From Rhynochetos jubatus (Eukaryota; Chordata; Aves; Eurypygiformes; Rhynochetidae), in the NCBI GenBank assembly GCA_027574665.1, contig CM050677.1, positions 939,273 through 1,003,272 on the forward strand: a stretch of 64,000 nucleotides of DNA, in the 5' to 3' direction. Numbering within the stretch: the first letter of the stretch is position 1; each line of letters begins with the position of its first letter. The notes under the pieces are model-generated. The model ran no database searches, was not told where the DNA came from, and saw only the letters and a list, made by a program, of their open reading frames with translations. Below are positions 32,833 to 46,980 of the stretch, one piece after another. Both the position numbers and the translations under genes were made by a program.

Positions 32833-35800
32833 TAGGAAGGGCTCTTCCCCAAAAACATAAATTCAGATGAAATCAGATTAAATCTGTGACAAAGGGAAGC
32901 TATAAAAATAAGAATTACTAAACTTCAGTATATTTAACTACACATTGCAGTATAAACCTGCAGATACAGACGTGACATGAGTTCTCCTGCAACCAGCAAT
33001 TTAGTTGGTTGCTTCCTCAAGTTCCTTTTTATTCTACTGAAAATAATACAGTCACTTGAGACATATGTCTGGCTTATATTATTCCTCCTTCCGGCAACTA
33101 TTTACTGCTCTTCCTCTTTTGAAAGACTCTGAAGTGATATTAAAGTGGAAACAGTGACCCAGAGAGTATAATATTAGCCATATTCCCACAAAAATATTCA
33201 CATAAGGAGTATAATGTTTGTACTTGCACAATACCTTCTGAAGTGTGTTACAATCCATACCTTTTTGTTAAAACCAGTGATTGCATGTAACATTTAATCA
33301 AAGATCCACTCTGCTGTAAAACAGCAATTTCTCTTCAATTTTTCACTTAGTAATTCAAAAGCTCTTTTGAATGTCAACTGCTGGCAACTTTTGTGCTGGC
33401 TACAACTTGGTCAGAATAAAAATCTTTAGCATGTTAGTAACTTTGTGGCCCTAAGGGCTAGTCAGTTGGTCCTACATCAAGAAAAGAAGCTTCTTTTTCA
33501 GCCCTATTCTTAATTGTAAACTGATTCTAATTTATCACCATTTTCTAGTATCCTTAATTTCATTTTGTGGAGATGGATGTCTCACAGGCAGCATGCAGTC
33601 CTGCTGTAGATCCAGTGAGAGCAGTTCACTGAGATATTTTCACAACCATGAATACGTAGAAAGAAAAGCCAAGAACTCATGCATGCAAATTAGAAAGTGG
33701 ACAGCCTCTGAGCAAAACTGCAAAAGGAAGTTACATAGGCAAAATACAGTTGCCTGTATTAAACTACAGGCAGGTGTCTGGTAGTAGCTTTCTATACTTT
33801 CTACAATCACATCAGCCTTTGTGTCAGATTTCATGCAGTATCTCAACCCTTTTTTTAACCTTTCCAGCGTAAATGATTTAAGATACAGAAAAAGAAAAGT
33901 TATGCTTACATCTCTACACAAAACAATTATTGTTCATATACATGATTCCATGCGTTCCACTTGACAACAAGGAAATTAAAGGCATGTTTGTAATAAAGGT
34001 TTTGCTACTACTGGGGTTAGTTATTTTGTGCTATTAAGAAATAGATCACAAAGATGATATCTAATAGAAGAAAGTGGATATTTAGGATACATAATGGTTA
34101 TTTCCATGCCTATCATTTTATTGAAGGAACTACGTAACAATACATAATTTTGGACAAAACTTCTAACAAGGTAGATTGTAATGTATTCTTTCTTTTTTTC
34201 TTTTTGAGCATTAAAAAGTTTCCAGTAATCTACAGGTGTGCTGCATTCACATATGTGGTTTTTTGCCAGAATCAAGATGTTCAAAGGAGACTTTTGATGG
34301 CATAGACAACATTAAGCCTGACACTATGTACAGAAAGCAGTATAGTGCACCTGTTTCAGCAGAGAATTCATAAAATGTGTATCCATAAATTGAATATTCA
34401 CAAACATTTGGAGTAGAGAACACTCAGATGCTTGTCGCTGTTGTCCACACTTCTAAGTCTACCAAACAAAATGCACCAATCATTAAGTTCTGACTCGCCT
34501 TAGTATCTCAGTATTATCTTAGATGAAACTGAACTGCTTCTTGTGAACTTGCATGACAAGGAAAAATTTAAATACTAAGCATAAATATACTGTATTTTGA
34601 AGAAACTAATAAAAATAGTCTTGAAAAACAGAGACAGAAAGAGTAGAGTTATGGTACTCTACACTGACCAATTCTCTCCAGTTAAATACTCTGTTCATTT
34701 GCCTTGACCTAATTTGCACAGAAAAGTTAACAACTGGAAAGAAAGGAATAGCCTAACATGCTTTGCAACCTGAATTTCACATGTCCTTTCTACTGTGGGA
34801 TGTTCTAATGTGGACTTTGGAAACAGCACAGCTTGTTCACAGGAGCATATAGACAGCATCCTATGAAAACCCATGATGGGACAGGGTTAGCAAAACTTAA
34901 CGGTAAGCAGCGCAGAGGTGTTCAGACCAGTTTACATACTGATACTAGTCTGTTTATAACACTTGAATCACTTGCTCCAAGCCCTCAATGCTCAGAAAGA
35001 ATTGCAGAGCTGAGCCAAGCCACCACTTTGCCTTGGATCTTCAGCACATCCCAGCACCAAAAACCAAAGCAGACTTGAAAGGAAATAAGACCTTTCTGGA
35101 GGTCTCAATAGTGATTTGCATTGTCACGACATAGGAGGCAAAAATAAGCTTTAATCAGCCTCAGTCTGTATGGAGAGAATATTTATACAGTGCAAATATA
35201 ACTAGTAATGTTCATAACACTACAACAATCTGGTGTCTGTGCCTTGAGTCGAGAGCTCCTTGTTGGCAAAAGCACAACAAAATGCTCCTTCACTCACTGA
35301 ACAACTATGAAAGAATTGTCAGAGACTGAGCTCTGAAAAGCACACACTCACTCTTGACTTTGTCATTTGACACCATTATCTTTTTTTTTAAGTAAATTTT
35401 GAAATAAATACTTGAAATTAAACATCTATGAGATTAATACAAAAGTTATGAAAAAATAGTGACCAACTTGTAACTGTCAATGATTTCTCAAGAGGAGAAA
35501 GATGTATGGGCAGGCTCTGCTGGGATCTGTTCACTGTCCAATATTATTCACCAGTGCCATTAATAACTGGATGATAGAATGCAGTATATACTTTTTAAAC
35601 TGGTAGACTCCATCAAGCACAAAGGGATGGAAAGCACATGAGAGGTAAAGATTAAATTAAAAACTAAATTGACAAGGTGGAGAAAAGCCCTGTTAAGAAG
35701 ATCCCATAAGACAGGAGTGGAAATCAAGACCCACATGAACATGAGACGGGGAAAAGCTAGTTAGGCTGAAGTTTTAAAGAATATGAATGTTAGACTAGAT

Positions 35801-36822
35801 CGCAAGCTGAATGTGTAATTACCATGCTAAATAAATGGTACTGCCTGAAAGAATATCATTCTAAGATGAAAGGCTAAACCAGAGTCAAGTTTGAAACATT
35901 TTTTTGGCATCCGCTAAGAGTATATTGCCCTTCTCTAGGGATGGAAAATGTATTTGAGGGAATTCTTCACATTACAATGTAAGTGCTTTTTCTTCTATTT
36001 CTGTTCCAGCTCAGGATCACTTAAGTCTCCTTTCTTCATACTTCTGTCAGAGATCACTAGAACCAGGCTGTATTATGGGCTATATCTCAAATACATATGG
36101 TTCTACAAATGCTTCCTGACATATTATTAGAACAGTACATTCATTCTTAAGATTTGCACAACAGACTTACCTCCCTTTAATCTTGGTGTTTATTCACTCA
36201 ACAGATATACATGATCTATCAAAAAATCCTTCATATTTCCCTGTTATATTTTTGTGAAGAATTTGGAAAACAAGAACTCATTTGCAGAGTGTATGGAAGT
36301 AAAATCTCTCCCAACTCTTACATTTAATTTCAGACTGTGACACCGAAACAGATTCCCAAAGGAAGATAAATTTAACAGTGAAGATCAAATAAAAAAAAAA
36401 TTTAAAAAGCCACAGCACAAAACCCCCACACACACCTAAAATGTTGTTAATGACTGCAAAAAGGTATTTCTTTTTGTATAATGTTTGTTTTTCCAAGAGT
36501 TTGCCCCAGCAAGAAAGCCTCACCTTTCTTCTGTATCTTAATAGGACATGCTTTCACCACAGCTGGGTACAAAAATTATACACAGGCATTCAGCAGTGAT
36601 AAAGGTATTGGAAAGCATAAAGTCTCAGCATGACAACTCCAGCAGCAGGATGGGATGAAAAACAGGAGAAAGAATGAACAAAAAAAGAAAATCAATGCAA
36701 AAAGTGAGTGACAGGTACAGTGGGCTGCTGCACATCAGCCATGGTGAATTCCCTCTTCTCCATTGTGCATTACAGTGTTCTGTGTGGGAAGCACCATGTT
36801 TGAACTATACAAAAGGACATGA

Positions 36823-36868
36823 AAGGGTGAATCAGGGATTATGGTAAGGGTGAATCAGGGATTATGGT
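36823..36868. repeat. perfect 23-bp tandem duplication
   Basis: A 23-base unit beginning AAGGGTGAATCAGG occurs twice head to tail with no mismatch (36823-36845, 36846-36868). The lack of divergence suggests a recent duplication. Confidence 0.9.
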
Positions 36869-37315
36869 TAAATTTAGATTGACAGCTGAGTTATTGGCTT
36901 ATTGTTTTAAATTCCAACACTTTTTTTGTGTGTGCATACTGTTAGATTTTCTAGGCCATAACCTTGTTTAGTGTATACTTGCCCAGAAGTTTTAACGCTG
37001 TAAATACGGTTAACATGAAAGATAAAGATTTTGGAAACTAAAGATGGTTTGGGTTTTGGTTTACCTAAGACTTCCAATGGAATTTCCAATGCATTAAAAA
37101 AAAAAAAAAAAAAAAATTATTTTACATTCTGAATCTGAGAAGTAAAGCTATGCAAAAATAAATTAAGTGCATTTTCACAGGAGTTAATTTGTAAGAGTCT
37201 GGTGTACAATTAACATACATGTAGGATAATACAGATGCCTTAATGCATCAGCCATGCAGCACCTATGCTGTAAATTCTATGAACTGAAGTTGCATTGGGC
37301 TTAACCTGCACATGT

Positions 37316-37359
37316 TGTTCCTCTGTCAGCAAGTGCAGAGGAAATCTGACAGAGGAACA
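37316..37359. repeat. inverted repeat, 14-bp perfect arms and 16-base loop
   Basis: TGTTCCTCTGTCAG (37316-37329) is matched by CTGACAGAGGAACA (37346-37359). An RNA from either strand could form a clean 14-bp stem. Pairing does not extend further, so the stem is short for a microRNA precursor. Confidence 0.85.
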
Positions 37360-39500
37360 TATTGAAGCACATGAATAAATCAGCCACTCCTCATCAACCT
37401 AGTGAATTGTGAATCCAATAAAAGTGAGGCTCAACTTAGATTGTAAAGCAGGCTCTTACAGGTATTTGATCTTGAATTTCTCTGGACAACTCTGATGAGC
37501 TGTGTGATGTACAAGCATCCCTGGATGGTCTAAAATATTAATTTTCTTCAGATTAAATGAACTAAGGAAGTAGCATTCACTGAAAATATTTAATTTAGCT
37601 TATTTTCCACTAGCACTTCACACTTGTTTTCTTAAAAAGAAAAATGGTTCAGTCTGAACAGCTGACTTACATGGTCTGTTCACTTTATATAAAGCACTGG
37701 GTACAGCATTAAAAGGGCCAACATGTATAACAACCCTCTAGGTTGAGCAAAAGAAGCCAGCTATTGGTTTTTGAAAATATCTCCATAATTAGAAAAGCAG
37801 AGGAGCAAGGAAGAAATAGTTACTCTCTCTTCACAGATATATGATAAAAAAAAATTAATATCCATGATATCATCCTGTTTTACACATTTTCAGTTGCAAC
37901 AATGAGTAAAGAAAAAAAGCCAAATTATTCATGAATTCTCTGAGATCTAGAAATGAAAGCAGTATACATAAAGAAATAAGAATAATCAGTGTATTTGGAG
38001 TTTGGTTGGGGGGTTCTAGGGCTTTTGTCTTTTCAAAAAAAATGAATAAGAAAATCCCATCAGTTTACTGGACAAGCACCACTGAATCTCTGCAAGAGAG
38101 TAGACCAGTATCATGTTCATGGTAACTGCTCTAATATTACATACACACAAAAATAAACTCATTAAATTCTAACACGGTAAATGTAATATATCCAAGAAGG
38201 AAGACCATCCTTTGAAGGATTAAACTTTGTAATTCCTTCTTCAGGGCTTGGGAGGCAGGGGGGAGTATAGCAAGGTGGTCACAACAACAGCTTGCAAGAA
38301 TAGCATGTTACTCATTTTCTCTGGCCAACAACTCAAACTTTCTGTCTTACAAAATATCAATAGCAGCAGATATCCTGCATGGGAAAAATTTTAAACCACA
38401 CGCATATTGGCAAGTCTGGAGCGCAGTTGGGAAGATTATCTTGTGTTGAGAACACCAAGACAGACTTTTTTGATAAACTACTATAGCTTCAGAATGCCAA
38501 CAATGGGAACATCTAAATATAAGTCTAGTAAATAAAAGTGAATCACATCAAACCTTTTAACATCTTGGCGAAAAAACAAGTTTTATTTTAAAATAAAGTC
38601 TCAAACATCTCTGTTTCCTAGAGGTAAGTCTGAATTTAATAACTTCCCAATAGATTGTTTTGCTGCAAAAAACTGCACACTCAGAAATAAAGAACACCTT
38701 AAAGTAAGCTTAAAATGCTAAAGAGAATGATACAGTATGAAATTAAATTAAATCCTTTTCCCATTTATTTATTGTTAATGGAAAATATATAGCTATATTT
38801 GAAAGTGTACCCTTGTTAAATCAATTACATCCCTCTTTACTCACACACCACTTGAGTGATACAGGTAGGTAAAGCATATCTCCAAGCATAATGCTGCCTT
38901 ACTTTGCGAACAAACTGAGGAGCTAACTGTGCTATGTTACAACCGTAACCATTCCAGACCAACTGAATAGTACCTACTCTCTTTACCCTTAATGATAAAA
39001 GGGAGCCAGGGGGGTGTAAAAGAAAAGCCAGTTTATTAAAACAGCTTCACTATTATCTAGCCAATGCAATCAGTTATTAAATTGGGTTGAATTTTCAAGG
39101 CAATTTTGAAATCCCTTTATGTCTGAGCAGAAGGCTGTATCCAGTTCCCTTCTCCACATGAAGCTGCAAAGCATGGTCATGCAAAAGCCACAAATTACCG
39201 CTCTGAAGGGAAATCAACACCACCAGAAGAGAGGAGCAGAAAAAAATACTCCCGCAAGCATGACCTCATGCTTCATTTATCTTATTTTAAGAACCGAGCT
39301 GCAGAAACTGATGCAGTTTTCCATTTGACCCTTCTCTTCCTCTTCCTAATATATTTCAAATAATCATGATTTCAAAGATTCAGAGTGACTATGGCATCCT
39401 TCAGTGGTCAGTGACCCCAAAGCTGGCATGAAGCAGAACTAGCACAGATGTCAGGTACAGCTGCTTCAAAGGCACCTCCTTGGATCAGTCTCCCACAAAA

Positions 39501-39529
39501 TATATCTATATCTATATATATATATATAT
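39501..39529. repeat. TATATC / TA microsatellite
   Basis: A run of TATATCTATATC followed by alternating TA. A similar TA run occurs at 22730-22746. Confidence 0.85.
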
Positions 39530-41991
39530 GTCTTCATCACCATTTGCCAATAAAGGCAGCCCATATTTACCAGGGAATATTTGCTTTCTTCATATATAAA
39601 CAGCATTCATTTAATGAATTGTAATGTATATACAAAAGAAAAAAAATTTCTAAGGTAGCTATCATTGCAATACCTTAACTTCAGAAAGGGCAAAATATTT
39701 AACTCTCCTTTAAAGGAAATAAATCTTTGGAAATTCACTGTGCAAATATCTATAAATCAATGCATCCAGAAATCTGAATTTTCCCTAATATTCACTGAAC
39801 AAGAAACAGCTATTACATGTTTTAGTCAGTAGAAGATTCAAGTCCACAATACAAGCTGGAGGACAATACCACATAAAAATATAGAGAGCCTTCATGAACA
39901 GCATGAATCTGGTTTGTCAGCTTTTACTATGCAATGTACCAAAATCTAACAGAAATTATAAAGGTCTGATGAAAGGCTTTATATCCTCTTAAGAATCTCC
40001 CTCCCCCTATCAACTTTATTATCTGGATAATAGCTCAGAAGCATATCAAGAGATTTAAATCTAAAATCTGCAGGTTTTAGATTTTCAGCAAAGGAGTTTC
40101 AGCCTTTCCCTCTATCAAAACTGGCAAATTTCATTTGTAAACATATAAAGTGGAAAATATTAAAATGGAAAAGCAAAATTTACTTAATATCTAATATTCA
40201 GCTGCCACTACTATAAAAACCTAAGTCACCTTTCCTGCCATTCACTCCCACAGAAACTTCAGGGTAAAAATTCTTAAGAGCTACAGACAGCACAAATGAC
40301 AAAATGTACAGAGAAGAGAGAGAAAAACATAAAAAGACAGAATGAACATAACTTTTTAAATTATGTAAAAATAAAGAGTTCTGCACTACCTAACAAGAAC
40401 AGTGCAAGAACTAAATGGTTTTATTTTGTATCCTTATATGATAAGCAGAATCTTAATCAGGTATCTCTGGAGTTTTCCAGGCAGGTACCAGGAACTTACA
40501 AAAACCTGAAGAAACAATGCTGAACAGTTATTTAAAGAAAGTTAAAACCAAGAAATTGTAAAAATAGGGGCATATAAATGCTGTGTTAATGTTGATCTAT
40601 TAAAAAAAAATAAAACCCAAGGCTTCCCTGAAGAATGCCAGCATCGATAGTACAGATGGTTACCTTTCCTGATCCTATACACTGTAAATCAGAATTTTCA
40701 TACAACTGTGAAAACACAAAATATACACTGCAACCTAGAAGACCCAGGAAATGGGAAATTCCAGGAGGAGGCAGTAACCAGCAATGGTTTTCCAGAAATC
40801 TCCTTTCCTACACCATGGGACAGGATATGCACAGGAGCCCAAGTCAACATACCAGACAGACGACCTCAGGAAGCCCTACTGGCTCTCCTCCCTCAAGCAG
40901 GGATTCACAAACATGACCCTCTCCTATATCAGATCTCCTTCTAGTGACACAACACAGCCCCAGCAGGCTCCTCTTTTCACATTTTTGCCAGTTGTAGATC
41001 CACGTGATGATATACAAAAGAAATCCTTTCTGACATGCCCTTCCAATTATCAGCTTTCCAAGATTAAAAGAAGGCATACTTGTGAATTATGCGTTAGTTA
41101 AACCACATCAAACTACATGAAACTCAATAAACCTAGCTAAACAAGAACTGGCAGGTAAATGTGTTGACAAAGTTAATGTAGATGGAAATGTGATTAGCAC
41201 AGAGTCACTTTTCCAGATTTTAAATTAACAGTAACTGCTCATAAAAGAAACCTGAAGAGAAACACCTGGAAATTAGAATTCCTACTCTGTGCTAAGTCCT
41301 GAAATTTAAAAACAATTTTCATACATGATTTGCAAATGAGATTCTTCTTTTATTTAAAATAATTACTTCATCATAATGTTACTAATTTTACAAAAAAACA
41401 GGGAGGACAAAAATTTAATTTTTATTTACTTCCAAACTTGAATGCACCTTTCTGCACTCATACAAAACTAGTAAACTCTTTTTCTAGTTTTGTATTAAGA
41501 GTAAAATATCTATTTTGAGCCCAAAGAAATAGATTGTATTTTCAGAAAGGACATGCAAATTCAGGGTGACCTTTCCTGACAAACCATACAGATAATCTAG
41601 TGTAAGAACTTACAGCAAGAAGAGGCAGAAAACCAACAGTCACACCAGTCTTTCACTACAAATCCAAGAACAATGTACTTGGAGCGTGGCAGAGGAACTC
41701 GCTGTTGCTGTGATTACACGTTTAGAAATAAAATGTACTTCTGATTTCAGTACAGCAAATTCAAAATAATTTAGTATTTCTACAATCAGCTCTTCTCTTT
41801 ATTGTTAATATGATGAATATCACAGTCATATCACATTTTTTACATGTTTAAAATTTCATTATCAGAGAATGCCTGTCTCTATTGTCACACACAACAGATT
41901 TGACACACACGGCAGTCTACCTTATAAAATCAGAAGGAGAAAAGGGTACTTCACTTTTAGATGCCTAGTGCTACTGCATCGGATGTACATG

Positions 41992-42650
41992 ATAAGCTCA
42001 CCATGAGCCACCAATGTGCACCTGCAGGCCAGAAAACCAACAATATCCTAGGTTGTATCAAAAGAAGTGAGACCAGCAGCAGGTCGAGGGAGGTGATTCT
42101 GCCCCTCTACTTGGCTCTTGTGAGACCCCACCTGGAGTACTGCATCCAGCTCTGGGGCCTTCAACATAAGAAGGATATTGGCTGGTAGGAGCAAGTCCAG
42201 AGGAGGCCACGAAGATGCTCAGAGAGCTGGAGCACCTGTGCTATGGGGACAGGATGGGAGATTTGGGCTTGTTCAGCCTGGAGAAGAGAAGGCTCCGGGG
42301 AGCCCTTATAGCACCTGCCAGTATCTGAAGGGGCCTACAAGAAAGATGGGGGGGTGTCTTTTTACAAGGGCCTGTAATGACAGGACAAGGGGTAATGGGT
42401 TTAAATTGAAAGTGGGGAGATTTAGATTGGATATCAGGAAGAAGTTCTTCATGGAGAGGGTGATGAGGAACTGGGACAGGTTGTCCAGAGAAGCTGTGGA
42501 TGCCCCATCCCTGGAAATGTTCAAGGCCAGGTTGGAGAAGGATTTGAGGAACCTGGTCTAGTAGAAAGTGCCCCTGTCCATAGCAGGGGAGTTGGAACTA
42601 GATGGTCTTTAAGGTCCCTTCCAACACATTCTACAATTCTGCAATTCTGT
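41992..42650 (+). mobile_element. 5'-truncated CR1, plus orientation
   Basis: Translation gives the CR1 C-terminal RT region ([32 protein letters not shown]) followed, after frame changes, by LDIRKKFFMERVMRNWDRL and the 3' untranslated region with CTTTAAGGTCCCTTCCAAC. The 3' end carries degenerate ATTCTRYAATTCTG repeats near 42630-42650. Only the last few hundred bases of a LINE are present, as expected for abortive reverse transcription. Confidence 0.9.
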
Positions 42651-45600
42651 GTTTGCAGAGCTATGCTGAGGGATCTTGTTACAGCTTGTAAAAGCTGATT
42701 AAAAACTGTTCTTTCCAATTTATGTGGAAAACACTCAGTTGTGCACTAATATCCATCAGCACGACAAACTCTGACTCCAACACATATAAGGTCATTTCAT
42801 GATTGAAATGGACACAGAAAACTACTTTAATCAACTAATAATCACCCAAAATTACCTCCAGGAAAATCCCTGTAGCTGCAGTATTTAGATTAAGTGTCAA
42901 GGCACAGTCTGAACCTTCTTATGAAGAAGGCAGCTTCTCTTACAACAGAACTCTGCTAAATTGACAAGAGTTAAAGTACCTGACAGCTCCTCAGCAGACA
43001 GCAGGTTTAGAATTTAGAATGCTGATGATGCTGGAGCTTTGTGCCATGAACAGAAGTCATTAAGGTGAAAGAACCTTCAAATTACTTCTGTAAATTATTA
43101 AAAGAAAATCACTCTCTGGATAAAATGTCTTAGCTCAAGAATGAATTTACTTAGAGGATGCTTGCTAAAGCTTCTTTAGTTTGTGTTTGACATATGTGAA
43201 ATGCATTATAGAGGATTATTCACCATGCCCTAGATTATTTTTTTACAAATCTGCGTACACAGATATCTCCAAATACAAACTGTGAAACAAGGAGCTTTAT
43301 ACAAGTTTTGGCTAGCTCTCAGACAGACTGAATACCAGGCCGATTAGCAAAACATTTGATTAATTGAACAAGCCTTGACTTCAAGTGCATATACATAAAG
43401 CTACAATATCTATAGATATTAAGGGGGGGGGGGGATGACATATGACATGGATGGACACAAAAACACAGTGCAATGAAAAAAACAGGAAGCCAAAACATTT
43501 CTTTACCAGCTGACCTTCAGGGAAGCCTGTGGAAATGAAGGTGAAGACCAGGCTAAATACTGCAGGGTATAAGGCTGAACTATACAAATGATGCCAGGTT
43601 CATGGGTATCCACTATAACAATTCACCTGCAGACACTTGCTGACTGCCTGACAATCCTGCCCTCTGCTACTGGCTAAAAGGCTTGCTAACAATAGCACTA
43701 AAGAACTTCTTCTCTTGTAGGACCTGCCCTTAAAATGACATTCTTGTTACAGAGCCACACTGTGTTCTTTTCCAATTAGAAGGACAGGACATTCATTTAT
43801 GAAATAAAGCAAGGAAAGCCTCCAAGGGTGCAAATACACCATGCTTCTCACATTTAATGCATTTTTGGTTTCACTGTAGCCAAGTAAGTAAAAACACGTT
43901 ACACAAAACATAAACAAAAGCTGCTCCTCCTTCAGTCACTTACTTTGTACTGGTTATATCCTATTTCCAAATATTCACATTGTTCTGAGAAAAATTCTTG
44001 GATACACTGATACTTATCTTTCCAAACCTGCAGTTTTCTCTCAAGCAATCTAAGTATAGACTCAAACTGTTATTTCCAAAATTTTGTAGTAATACTAGCT
44101 GAAAATATTTTTTATAGAGCTTTTCTCAGGAAAAGATTCATATCCTCCTGCCAACACAGGTAATCTGATGTAACTGTTCATTTAGATTCAACTAAATTAA
44201 CTCTAAAGCATTTGCATGTTTTGTTAATCAATCTCGCCTACAAAAATAATGTCGCTGTGCCAACTGAAAACCCATTACTGGAATATGCTGCAACAGCCTA
44301 ACACTGTGGAGCTGCAGAATACCTACAGCAGAGATATTTTATAATTACATAAAGGTGAACTATGTCAAATCAAAACATGGCCTTGGGCTAAAAACCCAAA
44401 ATTGCTTCATTTTGCTGGTTTTGCACTGAAGGTCTGACAACTGGCCCTCCCTTAGCTGGGACTCCTGCACAATTTCAGTCCCTGACACTTTTCCCATTCA
44501 GGTTAAAATAATCTTGGAGGAAAGCAAGAGATTTCAGGCTGAAGAGAATTGGTTTCTCACTGTAGTTATTTCACTGACATTAAAGTACTGCTGAGGAAAT
44601 TATAACACAATTACAAACTTAGCAAAATCCAAAAATATGTGAGAAAGGCAGTGGTCAAATCAGAGAAACAAGTGTGTCTAACAATACACAAGTGCTTATG
44701 TAACAGAATATATAACACCTCAGAAAAGAAAGGGGACAAGTTATGATAGTTGCAGGAGTAATTATTCTGAATTTGACTTTACGTGTGTAAATTTCAGCAA
44801 TAATGTCACATTAGTTGTTTGCATTTAGCACACTCATGTTTATTAAAAAAAAAAAAAGAAGTCACCACAATGACAAACCATTCTGAAATACACTCTGGGT
44901 AAGTAAATGTCACGTAGCAGGAGAAATTTAAGTTACACAATGTCACAGACGTGCAGTATACATGAATTTCTTTTACTTTATTTTTTTTGCTTTGTGTGAT
45001 GAAAAAGGCTCTTGGGAAGTAATCAGTTGGTCCTTTTTATAGCAAAGATGATTTTTATGTGCATAACTCAAGACACTTAGTGGGAATCTAATAAATAACT
45101 TAAATACAAAAGCAAACACCCACTGGCAAATTTTCATCTTAAACTATAATGAAATACTGTTCTTTTTTTAAAATTTGCAATGATTATTTACATAAACTGT
45201 TTCAATAAATTATGGAGGATCCTAATGCTTTTCATGGGCAAAAGGATACAACGCCTTCATGCCCTTTTATTATCACTAGAAGGCGACTGGGAGATTGTGT
45301 CTGCTGCACAATCTGCTGGGCTGCCTACCTGATAAATAGTCCTTGCACTGGAGCTCTGCAAAGAGGTCGGTTTCAATGCCATGAATTGTGTTGCTCATAC
45401 CTGCACATTTGCAGCACTGCCAAAATGGTTTTCTAAGCATCTACCTTAAGAAAACATCCAAAATATGTTTAGGGTTTCCTTGCTACATGCCTATATGAAT
45501 TTTCAGGGAGGAAACTGAAAGACAAGACTTTCTTTTTCACAGTAACAATATAAGTGTGTGGACAGGAATTGAACAGGTGAAACCATTCATGAAGACATAC

Positions 45601-45954
45601 ATAGTCTTCAAAATGTATTTGCCATGTACAGACAGTTTTTACTCCAAAATATACATACACAAAATTAAACCATAAAGCCTTAAAACAAATGCCCTAAAGC
45701 CCAAAACAGATTTCCGCATATTTTCATATGAGTAGCAATAATTTTATCACTGCTACAAGTGCAGAATTTAGGAAACCAGCTTCTTATCCTGGCATACTAC
45801 TTTAAATTGAACTGCAGCAAGTAACACTTGGCTGTGATGGACAGTTTTTTTAGATATCTTTAGATATGTATACACACAGATGCATCACAAAGTGGGATTT
45901 TTTAAAATAAAACCTAAGGAAAAAATAACATGCTTCTGCTAGTCTGCTGGTAGA
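42651..45954. other. intronic sequence, nothing recognised
   Basis: AT-rich non-coding DNA with a G12 run (43423-43434) and an A12 run (44845-44856). No gene or transposon could be identified. Confidence 0.6.
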
Positions 45955-46980
45955 CCATTAGAGTATAAGAGACAACAAAGGTCCATCCAACCTGTCTACA
46001 ACAACAGAAGTCAATTGGAAGTATGCAAGAATTTCAGAACATGGCAAGTACGTAGCACACATGCCTAGAATATCCTCCCTGTCTCTGACAGTTTGTGGAT
46101 TTCCAAAACCAAAGTGCTGGGAGTTTCTTTGGAGTGTTTGTTTGGTTTTGTCCCTTTGCTTCATTGTTTGTGGGTTTTGTGTGGACTTTGTTTTTATTGT
46201 AAGAGAATGCTTTGTGGATTTCTTTTCTTTGAAACTCTCCAATCATACCTTAAGCCCATGTCAACTTTTATTGTCTACAGCTTCCTGCAGCAAGGAGTTT
46301 ATGCAATGAACCATAGTTTTTTGTTTGCTTTGAGCCAGCTCTTGCTACTTTCATTTATTTGTTCTTGTTCTTTTCTTAGAAGAGACAGTGAACATTTCTT
46401 CCCTATTCATTTCTCCATGCCACTTATGATTTTATAGCATTCTAAAATAAGCTCCCTTTTTTCCAGGATGAAGAGTCCTAGCCAATTTAGTTCCTCCTTG
46501 CACAGAATTCATTCCATACCCTTCATCATACTCGCTGCCCTTTTTAGAATCTACGCCATTTCTACTCTGTCTTTTTTGAGACATGGAGATCATTGGCCCA
46601 AATACTGAACAAGCAAGCGCATTGTGGAATCATTCAGTGTCATAATGAAGTTCTGCTCTGTTTTCTACTTCTTTCCTAATAATTCCTAATACTGCATTGG
46701 CCTTTTTAAATAAGCAATACTGGACATTCAGCTCCAAAAGGAGATACTATGCAGCTCTAGAGAACATACCTTCTCTCATCTGGAAGAAGACACTAAAATT
46801 TGACAGCTGATTGTCACTTTCTTGTGGAGCAACACAGGTCAAATAGTCCCTTTTCTCATTCACATGAATAATCTTGATTAATTTTATGTTGATATTAGCA
46901 ATCATGACATGCAGATTTCCTTTTTATTGGCTGAGTTTCATGGAATAATGCATTAACTACCACTAATGAACAGGTTACAG
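45955..46980 (-). mobile_element. ancient, highly diverged CR1/L3-like LINE relic, minus orientation
   Basis: Short blocks keep the order and wording of old CR1-type LINEs in reverse orientation: AAAGGTCCATCCAACC with CCCTGTCTCTGACAG, CTTCCTGCAGCAAGGAGTTT, TTTCATTTATTTGTTCTTG, GAAGAGTCCTAGCC, CATACCCTTCATCATACTCG and ACTGCATTGGCCTTTTTAAA. Between the blocks the sequence is heavily mutated and shortened. It seems to span most of the CR1 3' untranslated region and part of the RT C-terminus. Open frames at 45958-46437 fall inside it and are not genes. The outer limits are approximate. Confidence 0.65.

Larger units (their letters stand above)
31603..41991. other. long intronic stretch with simple repeats only
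   Basis: No gene or young transposon was recognised over about 10 kb. It contains an A/C-rich tract (32738-32832), a 23-bp tandem duplication (36823-36868), an A21 run (37096-37116), a 14-bp-arm hairpin (37316-37359) and a TATATC/TA microsatellite (39501-39529). A stop-poor part at 40635-41100 is open in three frames at once without any protein motif, so it is not called as a gene. Confidence 0.6.

Noticed and set aside
40635..41101. Three overlapping open frames of 78-105 codons on the plus strand
   Set aside because: All three frames and one reverse frame are open together, there is no domain or splice pattern, and composition explains the lack of stops.
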